Of a stretch of 64,000 nt of DNA, positions 1-11,402 are shown piece after piece. The notes under the pieces were generated by a model that saw nothing but the letters and a program-made list of their open reading frames with translations, had not been told where the DNA came from and ran no database searches. The position numbers and the translations under genes were made by a program. The stretch is from Cranoglanis bouderius (Eukaryota; Chordata; Actinopteri; Siluriformes; Cranoglanididae): positions 6,029,754-6,093,753 of the forward strand of contig CM042566.1 of NCBI GenBank assembly GCA_023630585.1. The letters run 5' to 3'. The first letter of the stretch is position 1, and every line of letters begins with the position of its first letter.

Positions 1-817
1 AAAGTACAAAAAAGTTAACTATACACTGGTCAGCCAAGCACCCGGTAATATAAAACACTTGTTAATTCCAAAAATTTAAATCTCATTTGATATCATTTTA
101 TGTTAGTTTCACAAAGTTTAACAAGCTTTTCTTACAGCACAACATATTCATATTCGAGCCACAGTTCTTCAAAGGGCAAAGCATGCCCTTAAAATAGAAT
201 AATGACTACAGTGACATTGGAACACTTCTTCTCTTTTATTCTCTCTTTCTTTTTTCAGTCACTTATTCTCGCTCTGTCCAGAATAGGGCAGTGGATCAAT
301 TGGACTCTGGCATTTCTCTGCATTTTCTCCTCTTCCCTTGGCCTACAGTGCCGTTTTAATGGCACCCCTTTCCCATTCAGTTTTATTGTGCCGTTTTAAG
401 TTCCATATATCATTACCCAACAAACGAAGCCAGCTCGACCATAGCAAAGTGGAAATACAGAAGCCCAGGGAGAAACAATTTATGCAATTTATTTTTATAT
501 TCACAGAGCTGCTCGGTTGTTTTGGGAGGCATGGCTGCAACATTTTTTTTTTATTTTATTTATTCCTCCTTTTATTATTATTTTTTTTATTTGCCTATTT
601 TGAAGTCAAGGCCTCTGCAACCTTTATAAGCTGCATACCTTTAAAAAAAAAGTTCACAATCAGTGATTATTATGTCAAAGGTCAAATCGTAAAACAGAAG
701 GAGTCAGCAAAACATCTACTAACATTCCGTGAATCATATGAATATGTTCTTCATATAATTTAGTTATACTGTATAATTTCATAGCAGTTATAATAATGAA
801 TGCTTATTCAGTATTTA
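1..817. other. AT-rich DNA, no feature recognised
   Basis: Short open frames are present at 202-399 and 338-763, but their translations are low-complexity Phe/Leu-rich sequence produced by T-rich DNA. No domain, splice context or repeat end is visible. Confidence 0.5.
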
Positions 818-1440
818 CCCAGCACTGTTGAATTCTTAAATCTGATTGGTCAGAAGGTGTTGATTTATTTTATATACCATGTGTAATTCAGGTTTATATT
901 AATACACTCGCTGTAATATGTTATTGTTTCTATAGTAACAGCTCATTCACAGAATCATAATCTATGCCTAATGGTAAATGTTGTTATTTAACAAATAAAA
1001 ATGTGTATCATTAATATGGTGACACTTTCTCTAAGGAGATGTTTATGTAACAATCATGGATGGGGTCTCCAGGGTCAGCATTTTCTAACAGGAAGTACAT
1101 TTTCCTCCATTTGAATGACACAGAGGACTTTGTGCTTTGTGGTTTCTCAATAAGCCGCATTTGTATGTGTAATTAACTTCAAGAGAGAGAGAGAATTGTA
1201 TTGTTTTTTTTAGCTGCTATAACTTGTTTCTCTTATGATTCACAATTATAAATGGATAAAAAGTGTGTCAAGTTGTGCTTTAATTAATACCAACTGTAAT
1301 CATTGGCAAATTGCTGTGCTATAAGAGGAATAAAACACTTCAGGACATGCTGTTAACATAAAATAATTAACAAAGGCTTGGTGTGATGTTGATTTCCCAT
1401 AACAGCATGTCCCAAAGTGGTTTATTCCTTACCTACTTTA
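818..1440 (+). repeat. Dispersed repeat family A, copy 1 (near full length)
   Basis: The copy opens with a block containing CTGATTGGTCAGAAGGTG and runs through the family's internal landmarks (GGAGATGTTTAT; an AGAGAGAGAG stretch; TAGCTGCTATAAC). It ends in a terminal hairpin. The arms at 1327-1355 and 1400-1428 are inverted copies, 29 nt long with three mismatches. The same landmarks recur on either strand at about 2.3, 3.5, 8.9, 19.8, 23.7, 27.2 and 32.2 kb, which defines the family internally. No coding capacity is seen. It behaves like a nonautonomous foldback or MITE-type element; the superfamily is not assigned. Confidence 0.75.
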
Positions 1441-1607
1441 CTGGAAATGTGGTGCCGTGCACTTGCCTCTCCCCTTCCAAACAATCTGTTATTGTGTCTG
1501 GATTTATATTATTTCTTTACCATTTCTAGTTGAGACAATTTTCTGGGCAGACTGCCTCAGAGAGTGACCAATCCTGTTATGCTATGTCTCTGTTACTCTT
1601 CATCTCC

Positions 1608-1611
1608 CTTA

Positions 1612-1707
<96 letters not shown>
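1608..1707. repeat. (ATCT)n / (GTCT)n microsatellite
   Basis: About twenty uninterrupted ATCT units follow a short GTCT run. The Ile-Tyr-Leu-Ser reading frames across it are artefacts. Confidence 0.98.
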
Positions 1708-1789
1708 AACTCAAGAATCAATTGTAACCTTCATTCAAACAAGCAAAAATAACAAATACCAACGCTTACAGGCTCAATAAGAAACATTT

Positions 1790-2115
1790 TCAGATTAAAC
1801 AGTTTAGGATGCGATTTAATTTTATTTGAACACAATACATATTTTTCCATGCACAAACCTTATGCAAAACACTGGCAACTATTGGCACCCTTCCAAACCT
1901 CTTTCTGTAAAGTCTACCAAGGTTGAAGACCCTTATAAAGGGATGATGGTCCACTCTGCCATGCAGAACATTCCTAAATCCTTCATATTTTTGGTTTGTA
2001 CACATGAATGCTCTGTGCAATTCAGACCACAAGTAGTGCATGGCCAGAAAATAAAACATGTAGGTCTAACATTAGACTTAATATGCCAGTTGATTTGCCC
2101 ACATTTTTGGTGATA
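1790..2115 (-). mobile_element. Possible decayed Tc1-like remnant
   Basis: The plus strand carries CTATTGGCACCCTTCCAAAC, resembling the TTGGCACCC motif found in the Tc1 element near 27.7-28.8 kb. Read on the minus strand, an 89-residue frame covers the block, but no HTH or DDE motif can be seen. Assignment rests only on the terminal-like motif and is weak; it could be an unrelated repeat. Confidence 0.3.
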
Positions 2116-2296
2116 AATGTTTATGAAATTAGATGATTGTTTAGTTGAAATTCAGAAACGAGTTAAACAATAAAATAACTTAAAATGTTTAGTTTCCATG
2201 TTGTCATTATTTCCTGGTTTGTAGTTTGGAGAACAGCTTTAGTTTGGTTGATTTTGTGATTGTTTCTTAGACATATTGGCAACTGAATATGTAACC

Positions 2297-2905
2297 GACG
2301 TGCTGTTATACAAAAGTAATACACTTCAGGGTGGTATCACACCACCTGAGTGTGTATAATATTTGCACGGTGTTATTCTGCTTACACCACAGAGATTTCC
2401 AATTATTACAATGTTTCGTTTATTAATGAACGACACTTCATGCTAATAGTTTATACTTAGACTTAATGTTGTGGAACGTCAGTGAGACAAGTTAGTTCCT
2501 GTTATCATTTACTTTATAGCCGCGGTAAACAATCATTCCCTCACCGGTCTTCCTCTCTCTGCTGGGAAACTTTACAAAGCACCATGACTGTTACGAAGCA
2601 CTGACACCTGAGACTTCTTCCATAAATGTTAAATAAATGTCTCCTAAACAAACAAACAAAAAAAACAACAACTCACTGCATCAACAATTGTGGGTTTTTC
2701 TTTGTTAAACAACACATTTTTAGATTAGTCTTAGATTATGTGGAGCATTTGCCATACAAGTCCCTGTGTATGAGCTATTACTAGGGAAAAATGAGAGCAT
2801 TAATATAAAGCTATAGTTCATGTTACAGCCAGAGCTACTGTCTGAGCCATGCACACCAACTGACCAATCAGGTTTGAGAATTCAGCCATGCTGTGGTAGA
2901 ATACT
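2297..2905 (-). repeat. Dispersed repeat family A, copy 2
   Basis: Reverse-orientation copy. The hairpin end (GTGCTGTTATAC, then ACACTTCAGG) lies at the left. Family landmarks TTTATAGCCGCGGTAAAC, GACTGTTACGAAGCACTGAC, TACAAGTCCCTGTGTATGAG and TGACCAATCAGG follow in order to the right. The copy is diverged and holds small indels, so it is an old insertion. Confidence 0.7.
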
Positions 2906-3459
2906 GTATTATTGAAACATTGAGGTTCTTATTGGAATAATGTGAATGATACTGTAGCTCTATCAATAGTCATCATTCAATTTTAAATTACTCATACATT
3001 ATAGAATTAAACTATGTTCAAAAGTGTTAATAATTGTTACACAGGTCAGAAATCTGTCAGACACTTACTTGTATGGCAGTCTGATTTAAAATGTCACTGG
3101 AAACCCAGTGATCAGATGGCATGAGATAGAAAAAGATCACAGGCTCGAAAAAGTTCACTAATGCTGCTTTAACTGTGTTGAAATTAACGGGTTTCAAAGA
3201 CGGAGCCCCTGTGAGATTGTTTCAGTGCAGCTCAGATTACTGTCACACACTTGGCATTGAATTAATCAGTGATTCTTCTTTTTCTTTCTTTTTTTTTCTT
3301 CTCATCTGGGGACTGAGTAAAATCATTTTGGCTCTAGATTTATAATAGTGTTTTTTCACTGCCAGTGCTGCATTTGTCAATGAGCTACAACCCGATAGAT
3401 CAGCATATACTTTATATAAGTCATTATGTAAGGACAAAAAACGACAAGACGTTCTGTTT
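2906..3459. other. No feature recognised
   Basis: AT-rich sequence between two family A copies. The frame at 3243-3437 (minus) is Lys-rich read-out of a TTTCTTTTTC tract and is not supported as a gene. Confidence 0.45.
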
Positions 3460-3870
3460 TAAGAGAATAATCAATGACAGGGTGGTGTGATATGGCTTGA
3501 TGCGAAGTGAAGTTTCCGCTATGACCCCAAAGTTGATTAATTTCCGATAACAGCATGTCCTGAAGTGTTTTATTCTTATTATACCACAGCAATGTGAAAA
3601 TTACAATTTTTAATTAATTAAACAATGACACATACTTTATACGTTTATAGCTACTTTTAATGTTATGGAACAGTCATGAAATTAGTTAGTTCTTGTTGTC
3701 GCTTACATCATAGCAATATATATGTATATATCTGTTTTGATTAGTAATAAGACAAAAAAATCATGCTAGACCTCTGACTGTTACAAAGTGTTGACAACGG
3801 AGACTCCTTCCAAAAATGCTAAATAAATCTCAATAATCTCTAAATAATCTCCTCGCCAGTGAAGTTTTTT
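3460..3870 (-). repeat. Dispersed repeat family A, copy 3 (partial)
   Basis: Reverse-orientation copy retaining the hairpin region (AACAGCATGTCCTGAAGTG, then a TTTTATTCTTATTATACCAC-like block) and the middle of the element (CTCTGACTGTTACAAAGTG; GGAGACTCCTTCC). The end containing CTGATTGGTCAG is missing. The copy stops in AT-rich DNA immediately before the LINE, so LINE insertion may have truncated it. Confidence 0.7.
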
Positions 3871-3934
3871 TTGTTACTACAAAAACAATAATATATTGTA
3901 TTATTATATTATATAGTAATATATTATATTGTAA

Positions 3935-4505
3935 TCCCCAGATGGGGATTGTCAACCTTGGCTGGTAGCTCATCTAGGAGAAGGAAAACTCCGATTCCAA
4001 ACCTCCACTGCCTTGCGGCATACTCGTTCACGGGAAAGGCTTCAGGAGTAAACCCAGAGGAAAAATCTGCAACAAGACCAGTGCCAAGCTGTATCTGCAT
4101 CTGCCTTTCCCTTGGAACACACTGGTGGAGTGGAGAGGGGAAGTCTACTGCGTGGGTGACAGCAGGTCTCTCAGATTTCCAGCCCAGGCCAGCTCTCTGG
4201 AGAGGTCACTCCAGTGTCGTGTCCAGGGACAACACAACACGGGAAGCAGCAGTTTACCAGTTTTAAGTCTCTTTGCTCAGTTGGCGTAGAGTGAGATGCC
4301 AGGGGTTGCTTCAGACGGTGGGAGAGTTCTTCGGACCTCATTGGACAGCTACCACCCGCCTTAAGCTGGGCAGCCCCCAGCCAAATAAGTGCTGTCCCGT
4401 CACAGTTTTCTTGCCTCACTTGGTGTGTGGGGATTAGGTCTACACCGAAAAGTGAACTGAAAACTTGCACCAGGCAAAAGAAATGACAAAGTATCAAAGC
4501 TCCCA
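3935..4505 (+). other. 5' untranslated region of the RTE-like LINE
   Basis: GC-richer than the flanking AT DNA and continuous with the LINE. It has no long frame. The coding frame opens after a TGA at 4458-4460, and no in-frame ATG lies between that stop and the conserved endonuclease start. The 4171-4584 minus-strand frame is a shadow. Confidence 0.55.
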
Positions 4506-6008
4506 GTGCTGAAACTGGGCACATGGAATGTGCGCACCATGACACCAGGTCTGTCTGAAGACCTAGAAGAGATAGACGATGCACGCAAGACAGCCGTCAT
4601 CAACAATGAGCTGAAAAGACTTGATGTTGACATTGCAGCCCTCCAGGAAACAAGACTGTTATCCTCTGGCACACTTAGAGAGAGTGATTACACATTCTAC
4701 TGGCAAGGGAAAGCTCCAGAAGACAAAAGAGAACATGGTGTTGGATTCGCAGTCAGAAACAGCCTCCTAGGCTCCGTCATCCCACCATCAGAGGGAACAG
4801 AACGAATCATCAAACTGCAACTACAAACCTCAGCTGGTATTGCCAACTTGCTCAGCGTGTACGCACCAACCTTAACATCCTGTCCAGAAGCAAAGGATAA
4901 GTTTTACGATGAACTTTTTACTGCAATCACTGTGATCCCTACGCAGCAACATCTGAATATCCTGGGCGATTTCAATGCAAGAGTTGGTGCTGACCACAAG
5001 TCCTGGCCATCCTGTCTAGGCCACTTTGGAGTAGGGAAGATGAACGAAAATGGACAACGCTTGTTGGAACTTTGCAGTTTACATGGTCTCTGCGTCACAA
5101 ACACATTCTTCAGGACAAAGCCTCAGCACAAAGTATCATGGAGACACCCACGCTCCAAACACTGGCATCAACTGGACTTTATCATCACAAGGCGCAGCAA
5201 CCTCAACAGTGTAACCTTGACCCGTAGCTACCAAAGCGCTGAATGCAATACTGACCATACTCTGGTCTGCTACAAGATGAAACTCCAGCCTAGGAAAGTA
5301 CATCGAGCAAAACCAAAGGGAAAGCCTCGCATCAATGCAAGCATGATCCACTATCCTGATTTGGTGAAGAAATTTGTTGAAGAACTGGAACATGCCATCA
5401 CTCCTTCATCCAGCAGTGATGCCAGTGAGACATGGTCTCAGCTGAGAGACATCATTTTCAACACAGCCTTATCTGTGTTTGGAAAGAGGCAGAGCAAGAC
5501 ACAAGACTGTTTTGAAGCAAATGCTGATACGATGAGGCCAGTCATCGAACAGAAACGTGATGCTTTTGCAGCTTACAAGTGCCCCCCAAGTAAAGAGAAC
5601 TTGAATGCTCTCCAGACCACAAGGAGCATCGTACAGAGAGCTGCCCACCATTGCGCCAACGACTACTGGCTCAGTCTCTGCTCCCGCATACAACTCGCCT
5701 TTGACACCGGCAACATCAGGGGTGTCTATGATGGGATAAAGGAAGCAGTTGGCCCAACACAGAAAAAGACTGCACCTCTCAAATCCTCCTCAGGCGAGGT
5801 CATCAAGAACAAGGAGAAACAAATGGAATGCTGGGTAGAACATTACTCAGAGCTCTATAGCCGTGAAAACACAGTGACCCAAGAGGCCCTGGATACTACA
5901 GAGACGCTTCCAACTCTGGATGAACTTGATGCAGAACCTACACTAGAGGAGCTGAGCAAAGCTCTCGATGAGCTTTCTACTGGAAAAGCCAGTAGAAGGG
6001 ATTTCTGA
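4506..6008 (+). pseudogene. LINE ORF, 5' part: APE-type endonuclease and start of reverse transcriptase
   Basis: The protein begins with LKLGTWNVRT and shows the APE/exonuclease III endonuclease set: Asn8 in TWNVR, Glu48 in LQETR, Asp155 and Asn157 in GDFNARVG, Asp224 in the HWHQLDFI segment, and Asp250-His251 in NTDH. This nuclease nicks target DNA to prime reverse transcription. Residues from about 265 to 500 lead toward the reverse transcriptase. The frame breaks near 5990-6008: the sequence expected to read into SDGIPAEIL continues in the next frame. The first codon given is GTG; the open frame extends back to 4461 and the first in-frame ATG lies at 4539, inside the conserved motif. A true start could therefore be lost, non-AUG, or reached from upstream. 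Function is established for the family; activity of this copy is unlikely. Confidence 0.85.
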
Positions 6009-7470
6009 TGGAATCCCTGCTGAGATCCTCAAATGTGCCAAAAGTCTACTGCGCCACCACCTACACAGCCTGCTTTTCTTGTGCTGGAAGGAAGGATCTG
6101 TGCCTCAGGACATGAGAGATGCCAACATTGTGACTCTGTATAAGAATAAAGGCGACAGAAGCGATTGTAACAACTATCGTGGTATCTCCCTACTCAGCAC
6201 AGTTGGTAAGCTTTTTGCTCGTGTTGTGCTGAAGTGTCTTCAACTCCTTGCAGAGATAGTGTACCCTGAGTCCCAGTGTGGTTTCCGTGCTGGCAGATCC
6301 ACAATTGACATGGTGTTCTCGCTACAACAGCTGCAGGAGAAATGCAGGGAGCAAGGAAAGCCCCTCTACATCGCTTTTATCGACCTCACCAAGGCATTCG
6401 ACCTGGTGAGCAGAGAAGGTCTATTCCAAGTCCTGGAGAAGATAGGCTGCCCACCTTCCCTCCTGAGCATCGTCAAGTCCTTCCATGACAATATGAAAGG
6501 CACCATCTCTTTTGACGGATCCTGCTCTCATCCTTTTGACATTCAAAGCGGTGTTAAACAAGGATGCGTACTGGCTCCTACCCTCTTTGGAATCCACTGT
6601 GCTTTCCTCCTGAATCATGCATTTAGACAGAGTACGGAAGGGATATATCTCCGCACAAGATCAGATGGAAAGCTGTTCAACCTCGCTAGACTGAGGGCCA
6701 AGACAAAGACAAGGGAATTCACACTGAGAGATTTCCTTTTCGCTGATGATGCAGCAGTAACAACTCATGATGAAGCCAGCCTTCAACGACTTCTAGACTG
6801 CTTCTCTGAAGCCTGCAAGGCCTTCGGCCTGACCATGAGCCTGAAGAAGACTAATGTGTTGGGCCAGGATGTGGAAAGTGCACCGCACATCAGCATTGAC
6901 AACTACGAGCTGGAAGTAGTTCACAACTTTACCTACTTAGGCTTTACCATCTCCGACAACTTGTCCCTGGATGTGGAGCTAAACAAGAGAATTGGAAAGG
7001 CAGCCACAACCTTTGCGTGCCTTCAAAAGAGAGTGTGGACAAACCCCAAACTGACTGAACAGACCAAGTCTCGGGTCTACCAGGCATGTGTCTTGAGCAC
7101 CCTCCTCTATGCAAGTGAATCATGGACATTACGTGCACACCAAATGAAGAGGCTCAGTGCCTTCCACATGCGCAGCCTCAGGCGCATCCTAAACATAACA
7201 TGGAAAGACAAGGTCACAAACAGCGAGGTCCTGGGCCACGTCAACATGCTTTCTATGGCCACCCTGCTAACTCAGAGACGACTACGTTGGCTCAGCCACG
7301 TACGTTGCATGGAAGAAGGCAGAATCCCCACCAAAGACCTCCTGTACGGCGAGCTGTCATCAGGAAAAAGACCAGCTGGTCGCCCTCAGCTCTGCTTCAA
7401 ATATGTCTACAAATGTGACCTGAAAGCAACTGGCATAGACACCCAACACATGGGAAAATGCTGCAGATGA
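5968..7470 (+). pseudogene. LINE ORF, middle part: reverse transcriptase
   Basis: The +1 frame relative to the endonuclease carries the full reverse transcriptase core. It has SDGIPAEIL, then the YRGISLL block, Asp139 in FIDLTKAFD, SGVKQGC, and the FADDAA box with Asp260-Asp261, followed by the thumb and a C-terminal stretch with TYLGFTISD and QRRLRWLSHVR. The three catalytic aspartates are all present, so the damage is limited to frame breaks. The end is false: HMGKCCR and the stop at 7470 arise from a second frameshift near 7455. The first dozen or so residues (5968-6000) overlap the preceding frame and are probably not natural. The polymerase would copy the element RNA at a nicked chromosomal target. 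Confidence 0.88.
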
Positions 7471-7687
7471 AAGAGACACTTGGAAACAGCTGGTGTGCAA
7501 AGGACTCGCCCATTTTGAAGAGCAGCAACTACAGCATGCTGAGTCTAAACATGCTACTCGGAAGGCTAGGCTCCACACAGACCGGCCCTCATCCACCTTC
7601 ATCTGTAACAAGTGCCGCAGAGACTGTCACTCACGTGTTGGACTGTACAGTCACAGCAGACGCTGTTCTGCTCCAAACCTAGACTGA
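7455..7687 (+). pseudogene. LINE ORF, 3' part: C-terminal Cys/His zinc-finger tail
   Basis: In the third frame the coding path resumes with AADERDTWKQLVCKGLAHFE. It ends with a compact finger-like segment, CNKCRRDCHSRVG followed by YSHSRRC, then a stop at 7685-7687. Such a terminal finger is expected for the C-terminus of this LINE type and probably contributes nucleic-acid binding. The agreement with the reverse transcriptase frame shows that a single indel near 7455, not loss of the end, split the protein. Confidence 0.7.
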
Positions 7688-7735
7688 GAGCGCTCTACTC
7701 CATGATCCTTCGGGACTGATGGATGCCTACTAGTA

Positions 7736-8569
7736 TTGAACAGTCTAGAAATCAGTAGTGACATTCAGCTATATTGCAGGAATCAGCAGATACATGATGA
7801 AAACCGTATACCATACCATAATTAATCATGATTTTGCAAGGACTTCTTATTATGGAATACTATTGTACAGGGGTGTCAAACATGTGGCCCAATATAGAGT
7901 CTGTGTTCCAAACTAAAATCATCTTGTGGATGGGAAAACATCTGTTATCCCATTAGGCGGGAAGAATAGAGTGATATACCATGACGCTATAACAATCCAA
8001 AATAACTACTTTAGGAGTTTCACAACAATGTTGTCAATATGTATGCAGTGATGCAAATTTTTACTATTTTTATTTTCAATATTATGGGCTATTCTGTGTA
8101 AATTCATGATATATAATCCAAATCCAAGGGGGGTGAATAATTATACAAGCCATTTACCCATTTATACATGGTAAAACAACAATTAGATTTTTTCCCCTAA
8201 ATGGATTGCAGTCTGTTCATGTGTTTTGTAGGTAATTTAAGATAAATGCTGATTAAATGAACAGCTTTTACAAGGAATTATTGATGTGTTATTTGCAAGT
8301 TTTTCTTTTTGTTCCGGCACACTTGAGATTGGACATTTACCTAAACATTACCTATGGACATTACCTAAAATGAGGAAACATACCATTTATAAGCATGTTG
8401 TTAGAGGCATACAGACTCAAATACAAACCCAGAAGACAAAACAATCATTCCAGTTTATACTCGACATGTACTAGTCGTTTGTTTTATTTTTTTTTTACTA
8501 AATGAAAGTGAATGTTGGAGCTCTCAGTAGCAAGGCCAAGACTGTCACTGTGATAATCCAAGATAAAAA

Positions 8570-8577
<8 letters not shown>
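7736..8577. other. No feature recognised
   Basis: AT-rich sequence. The piece GGGGTGTCAAACATGTGGCCC at about 7869 resembles a common fish interspersed-repeat fragment but is too short to define. No gene is supported. Confidence 0.4.

Positions 8578-8661
<84 letters not shown>
8578..8661. repeat. (TA)n microsatellite after poly(A)
   Basis: About forty TA units preceded by a run of A. The Ile-Tyr repeat frames on both strands are artefacts. Confidence 0.98.
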
Positions 8662-8666
<5 letters not shown>

Positions 8667-8884
8667 CATAATCTTCAAAGCATTGTTCTTCTTTTCAAAT
8701 CATAATTGTACTTTTTTGATTCTAACCATTGTTTGAAGTCTTAACAATCTGAAACTCAAAGGATTTGCACATGTATCGTAATATTAGTTTAATAATTCTG
8801 TGTTGTCTTTCATGTAGTTACTGGATAATATGTCTTAAGAATTAGAAATGTACAGGAGAATAGTAGGATAAGAATACATTTGGG

Positions 8885-9262
8885 TCCTGGAGTGTTTTAT
8901 TCCTCTTATACCTCAGACATTTCCAAACATTTAAATGTTTTTGATTAAAGAACAACACATTTTATACATTTATAGTTCAATTTAATGTTGTTGCTTCTAC
9001 AATATTACATTACGGCAGCTTCAAATAGTCATTCGCTCATCAGATATTTTTTTTCTCTCTCTTGACCTTAATAAGACAACAAAACATAGCTTGTTATGTT
9101 ACCGAGAAGCCGTACAAGTCCCTGTATAACTTGTTACTATAGAAATAATAACGTATTAGAATGAGCACGTTATTATACACCTGTGATTTGCTTGGTAGCT
9201 GAACTACTGTGAACTGCTGTTATAGAAAATTAATCATCTCTTTCTCACCAATAAGATTCAAG
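8885..9262 (-). repeat. Dispersed repeat family A, copy 4 (partial)
   Basis: Starts at a remnant of the hairpin arm (CTGGAGTGTTTTATTCCTC) and keeps ATACATTTATAGTTC, then TACAAGTCCCTGTATAACTTG, TGATTTGCTTGG and GTTATAGAAAATTAATCATC near the other end. Central sequence is shortened. Confidence 0.65.
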
Positions 9263-10873
9263 CACTGGGATAAATTTATTAAATTTTTTTTACTGAGATG
9301 AGCTGACCTCAGGTTTGACTCGTTCGACATTTTAAACATTATTTAAATTCAGTACAGATTTTGAAATGGATAAACCCCGTCCATCATCAGCCAATAAATT
9401 ACCCCAAGAAGTGCAGTTACCATGTTGTCATCATTTTTCTGGTTTGCAGTTTGGACAGAAGACGTTGATTACTTGTCAAGCAGATCCTCAGGTAACTACC
9501 TTTAAAATACAGAGAATAACATATTGTTGTCAGGGGTTTTCCTTCCTGCTGACCGCCTGCTCAGTGCTTTACAGCCCATAAACTGGCCATTAGTGTCATG
9601 ATTCTATGGCCTGTGCCACGCCCAACGTCTTTGCATTACAAGCTGAATATTTTAGACTACTTTCTTGCAAGTAAGCAGGTTTTCTGGATCTATGTCTGGA
9701 AGTATACTGATTAGCAGCTGCTGTTTATGGATTTAGATATGAACACTGTGCACCGATTTCCCGGTTTGTCACAGGTCTTTGTCAGAAATCTGCTTTGGTA
9801 CAAAATATTTTGCTTCCCAGCATATCTGACAAATAAGTGTATGCCTTATTATTGGAGCCATGAATGAATGCCTAGTTATGCAACAATAAAAAGTAAGTAA
9901 ATAAATAAAACAAGCAAAGACACCCATTTAAGCATAGCACTAATAAATATCTCACACGTCCACACAAAAACGCAAAAAAGTGATTTGAAATTTCACATAT
10001 ATGACCATGCCAGCCCAGTAGATGGTAATAGTGCTATACATCATAAACTGTTACGTCAAGAATAACATTAAGGGAAGCCAATATATGGAAAAACACTAAC
10101 ATTTTAAAGCAAAAGATTTAAACCAGAAAATGACACAAGGATTGATTGATGTGTGGGCTGACAATGAGGTGGAAAACTTGCTTGACATTACACTTGAATA
10201 CAAAGTGTACATCCAAAATCTCGGTTCAAGGTACGATTTGTATATTCTCATGCCTCCGTACGAAGGGGTAATAATAAAACAAAATGAATTTAAATTGCAA
10301 ACACATCACCAAATAAGAAATTACAAACCACAAACCAACAGCCAGTTGTATCAGTGTTTTCAAAAACATATGGTTTCCACATAAACAGGAAAACAGTGAA
10401 AATGGAGTTTAAAAATTTCAAAAAGCTTCATTTTCAGTAAGCAGAATTACAGGAGGGCAAAACGCAAAGAAAAAACAATAACAAAATTTTCAAAATATCC
10501 ATATGTGGATATATGTGGACAGAGCCTCAGACACAGCATCAAATTAGCTCCTGAAAGATTCACAAGCTTTCTGTGCTGATAAACACATTTCCACAGTCTC
10601 TGGAGTTAGCGTGTGTCCCTTATGAGCTTGGGAACAGCGTAGGAGAGCGAGGTTTCTCACTGAGCCTCATGGGAGGTTTCTACACGGCAGACGGCTGGCG
10701 ACAAAAGCGAGAGAGAAGAGCTCTATCCTTCCGGGAAAAGTATGGAGAGAGCACGATAAGTGACGCGTTCTGAATGAGTCAATGAGTGGGATGGGCTTGT
10801 AGCCCTTCAAACGAAGGAGGGAGGTTATGTGAGGCAGAGAGAATGAGTGTAGAGAAGCAAGCTAGGGAACTGA

Positions 10874-10874
<1 letters not shown>
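9263..10874. other. No gene recognised; small unassigned frame at 10573-10773
   Basis: Mostly AT-rich DNA. From about 10560 to 10870 base composition becomes more balanced, and a 66-residue frame (10573-10773, plus) contains GERGFSLSLMGGFYTADGW. I recognise no domain and see no convincing splice sites, so it is left as an unassigned segment rather than a gene. Confidence 0.35.
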
Positions 10875-10942
<68 letters not shown>

Positions 10943-11008
10943 GAGACCAAGGAGAAGAGAGACGGAGATAAAGGATGAGTGATGAGAGAGAGAGAGAGAG
11001 AGAGACAG
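10875..11008. repeat. (GA)n microsatellites, two blocks
   Basis: Long GA run at about 10875-10948 and a second at 10984-11008, separated by purine-rich sequence. Ser-Leu repeat frames on the minus strand are artefacts. Confidence 0.95.
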
Positions 11009-11333
11009 AGGGATAAGAAGGCGAGAAAGATACATGAGCACAAGGAGATTAGGAGATCAGCTCAGCCACAAAGATGGTAAATATAAGAAAAAGAAAGGAT
11101 GAACGAGGAAGAGAAAGGAGAGATTGAAGCATGATGGTTGAGAGTCTCGCAGCAGGGTTCCGGTTACGCACCACTGCCTCCATCTTGCCCCTCTCTGTGT
11201 GAGGAAGATGATGACATCACGAGGGATCACCGAAAGCTCAGTCAGTGCCAAGAGGGGAGTTAAAAACAGTTCAGTGTCACAGAGAGAGGCAGACTCGCTA
11301 CACTCCATCTTATCAACCTTCGAAAAGAATTTA

Positions 11334-11336
<3 letters not shown>
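11009..11336. other. Spacer between GA and TC tracts, nothing recognised
   Basis: Balanced composition with GATGATGACATCACGAGG at about 11208, which contains a CRE-like TGACATCA. Presence of the motif alone does not establish a regulatory site. Confidence 0.3.

Positions 11337-11402
<66 letters not shown>
11337..11402. repeat. (TC)n then (AC)n compound microsatellite
   Basis: About 26 TC units pass directly into seven AC units. Confidence 0.97.

Larger units (their letters stand above)
3935..7735 (+). mobile_element. RTE-like non-LTR retrotransposon, nearly full length
   Basis: A roughly 3.8-kb block of more balanced base composition than its surroundings. It contains a 5' untranslated stretch (3935-4505), an APE-type endonuclease, a reverse transcriptase and a C-terminal cysteine/histidine finger in the usual order. 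The endonuclease resembles the RTE/BovB-derived domain that databases often label craniofacial development protein 2-like. The 3' untranslated part is very short (7688 to about 7735), as is common in RTE elements. I saw no unambiguous target-site duplication. Two frameshifts interrupt an otherwise stop-free coding path, so it is probably a fairly young but dead copy. The clade is inferred from domain order and endonuclease motifs; a phylogeny would be needed to separate RTE from related clades. Confidence 0.85.

Noticed and set aside
1621..1707. Regular short repeats that could suggest a CRISPR array
   Set aside because: The unit is 4 bp with no spacers; it is a microsatellite in eukaryotic DNA.
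4506..6008. A host craniofacial development protein 2 gene
   Set aside because: The endonuclease is followed directly by reverse transcriptase and a terminal finger; it is a LINE.
8484..8705. Two frames of Ile-Tyr repeats on opposite strands
   Set aside because: They are translations of the (TA)n microsatellite.
11200..11230. A CRE-like regulatory site
   Set aside because: A single short motif without promoter context is expected by chance in 64 kb.
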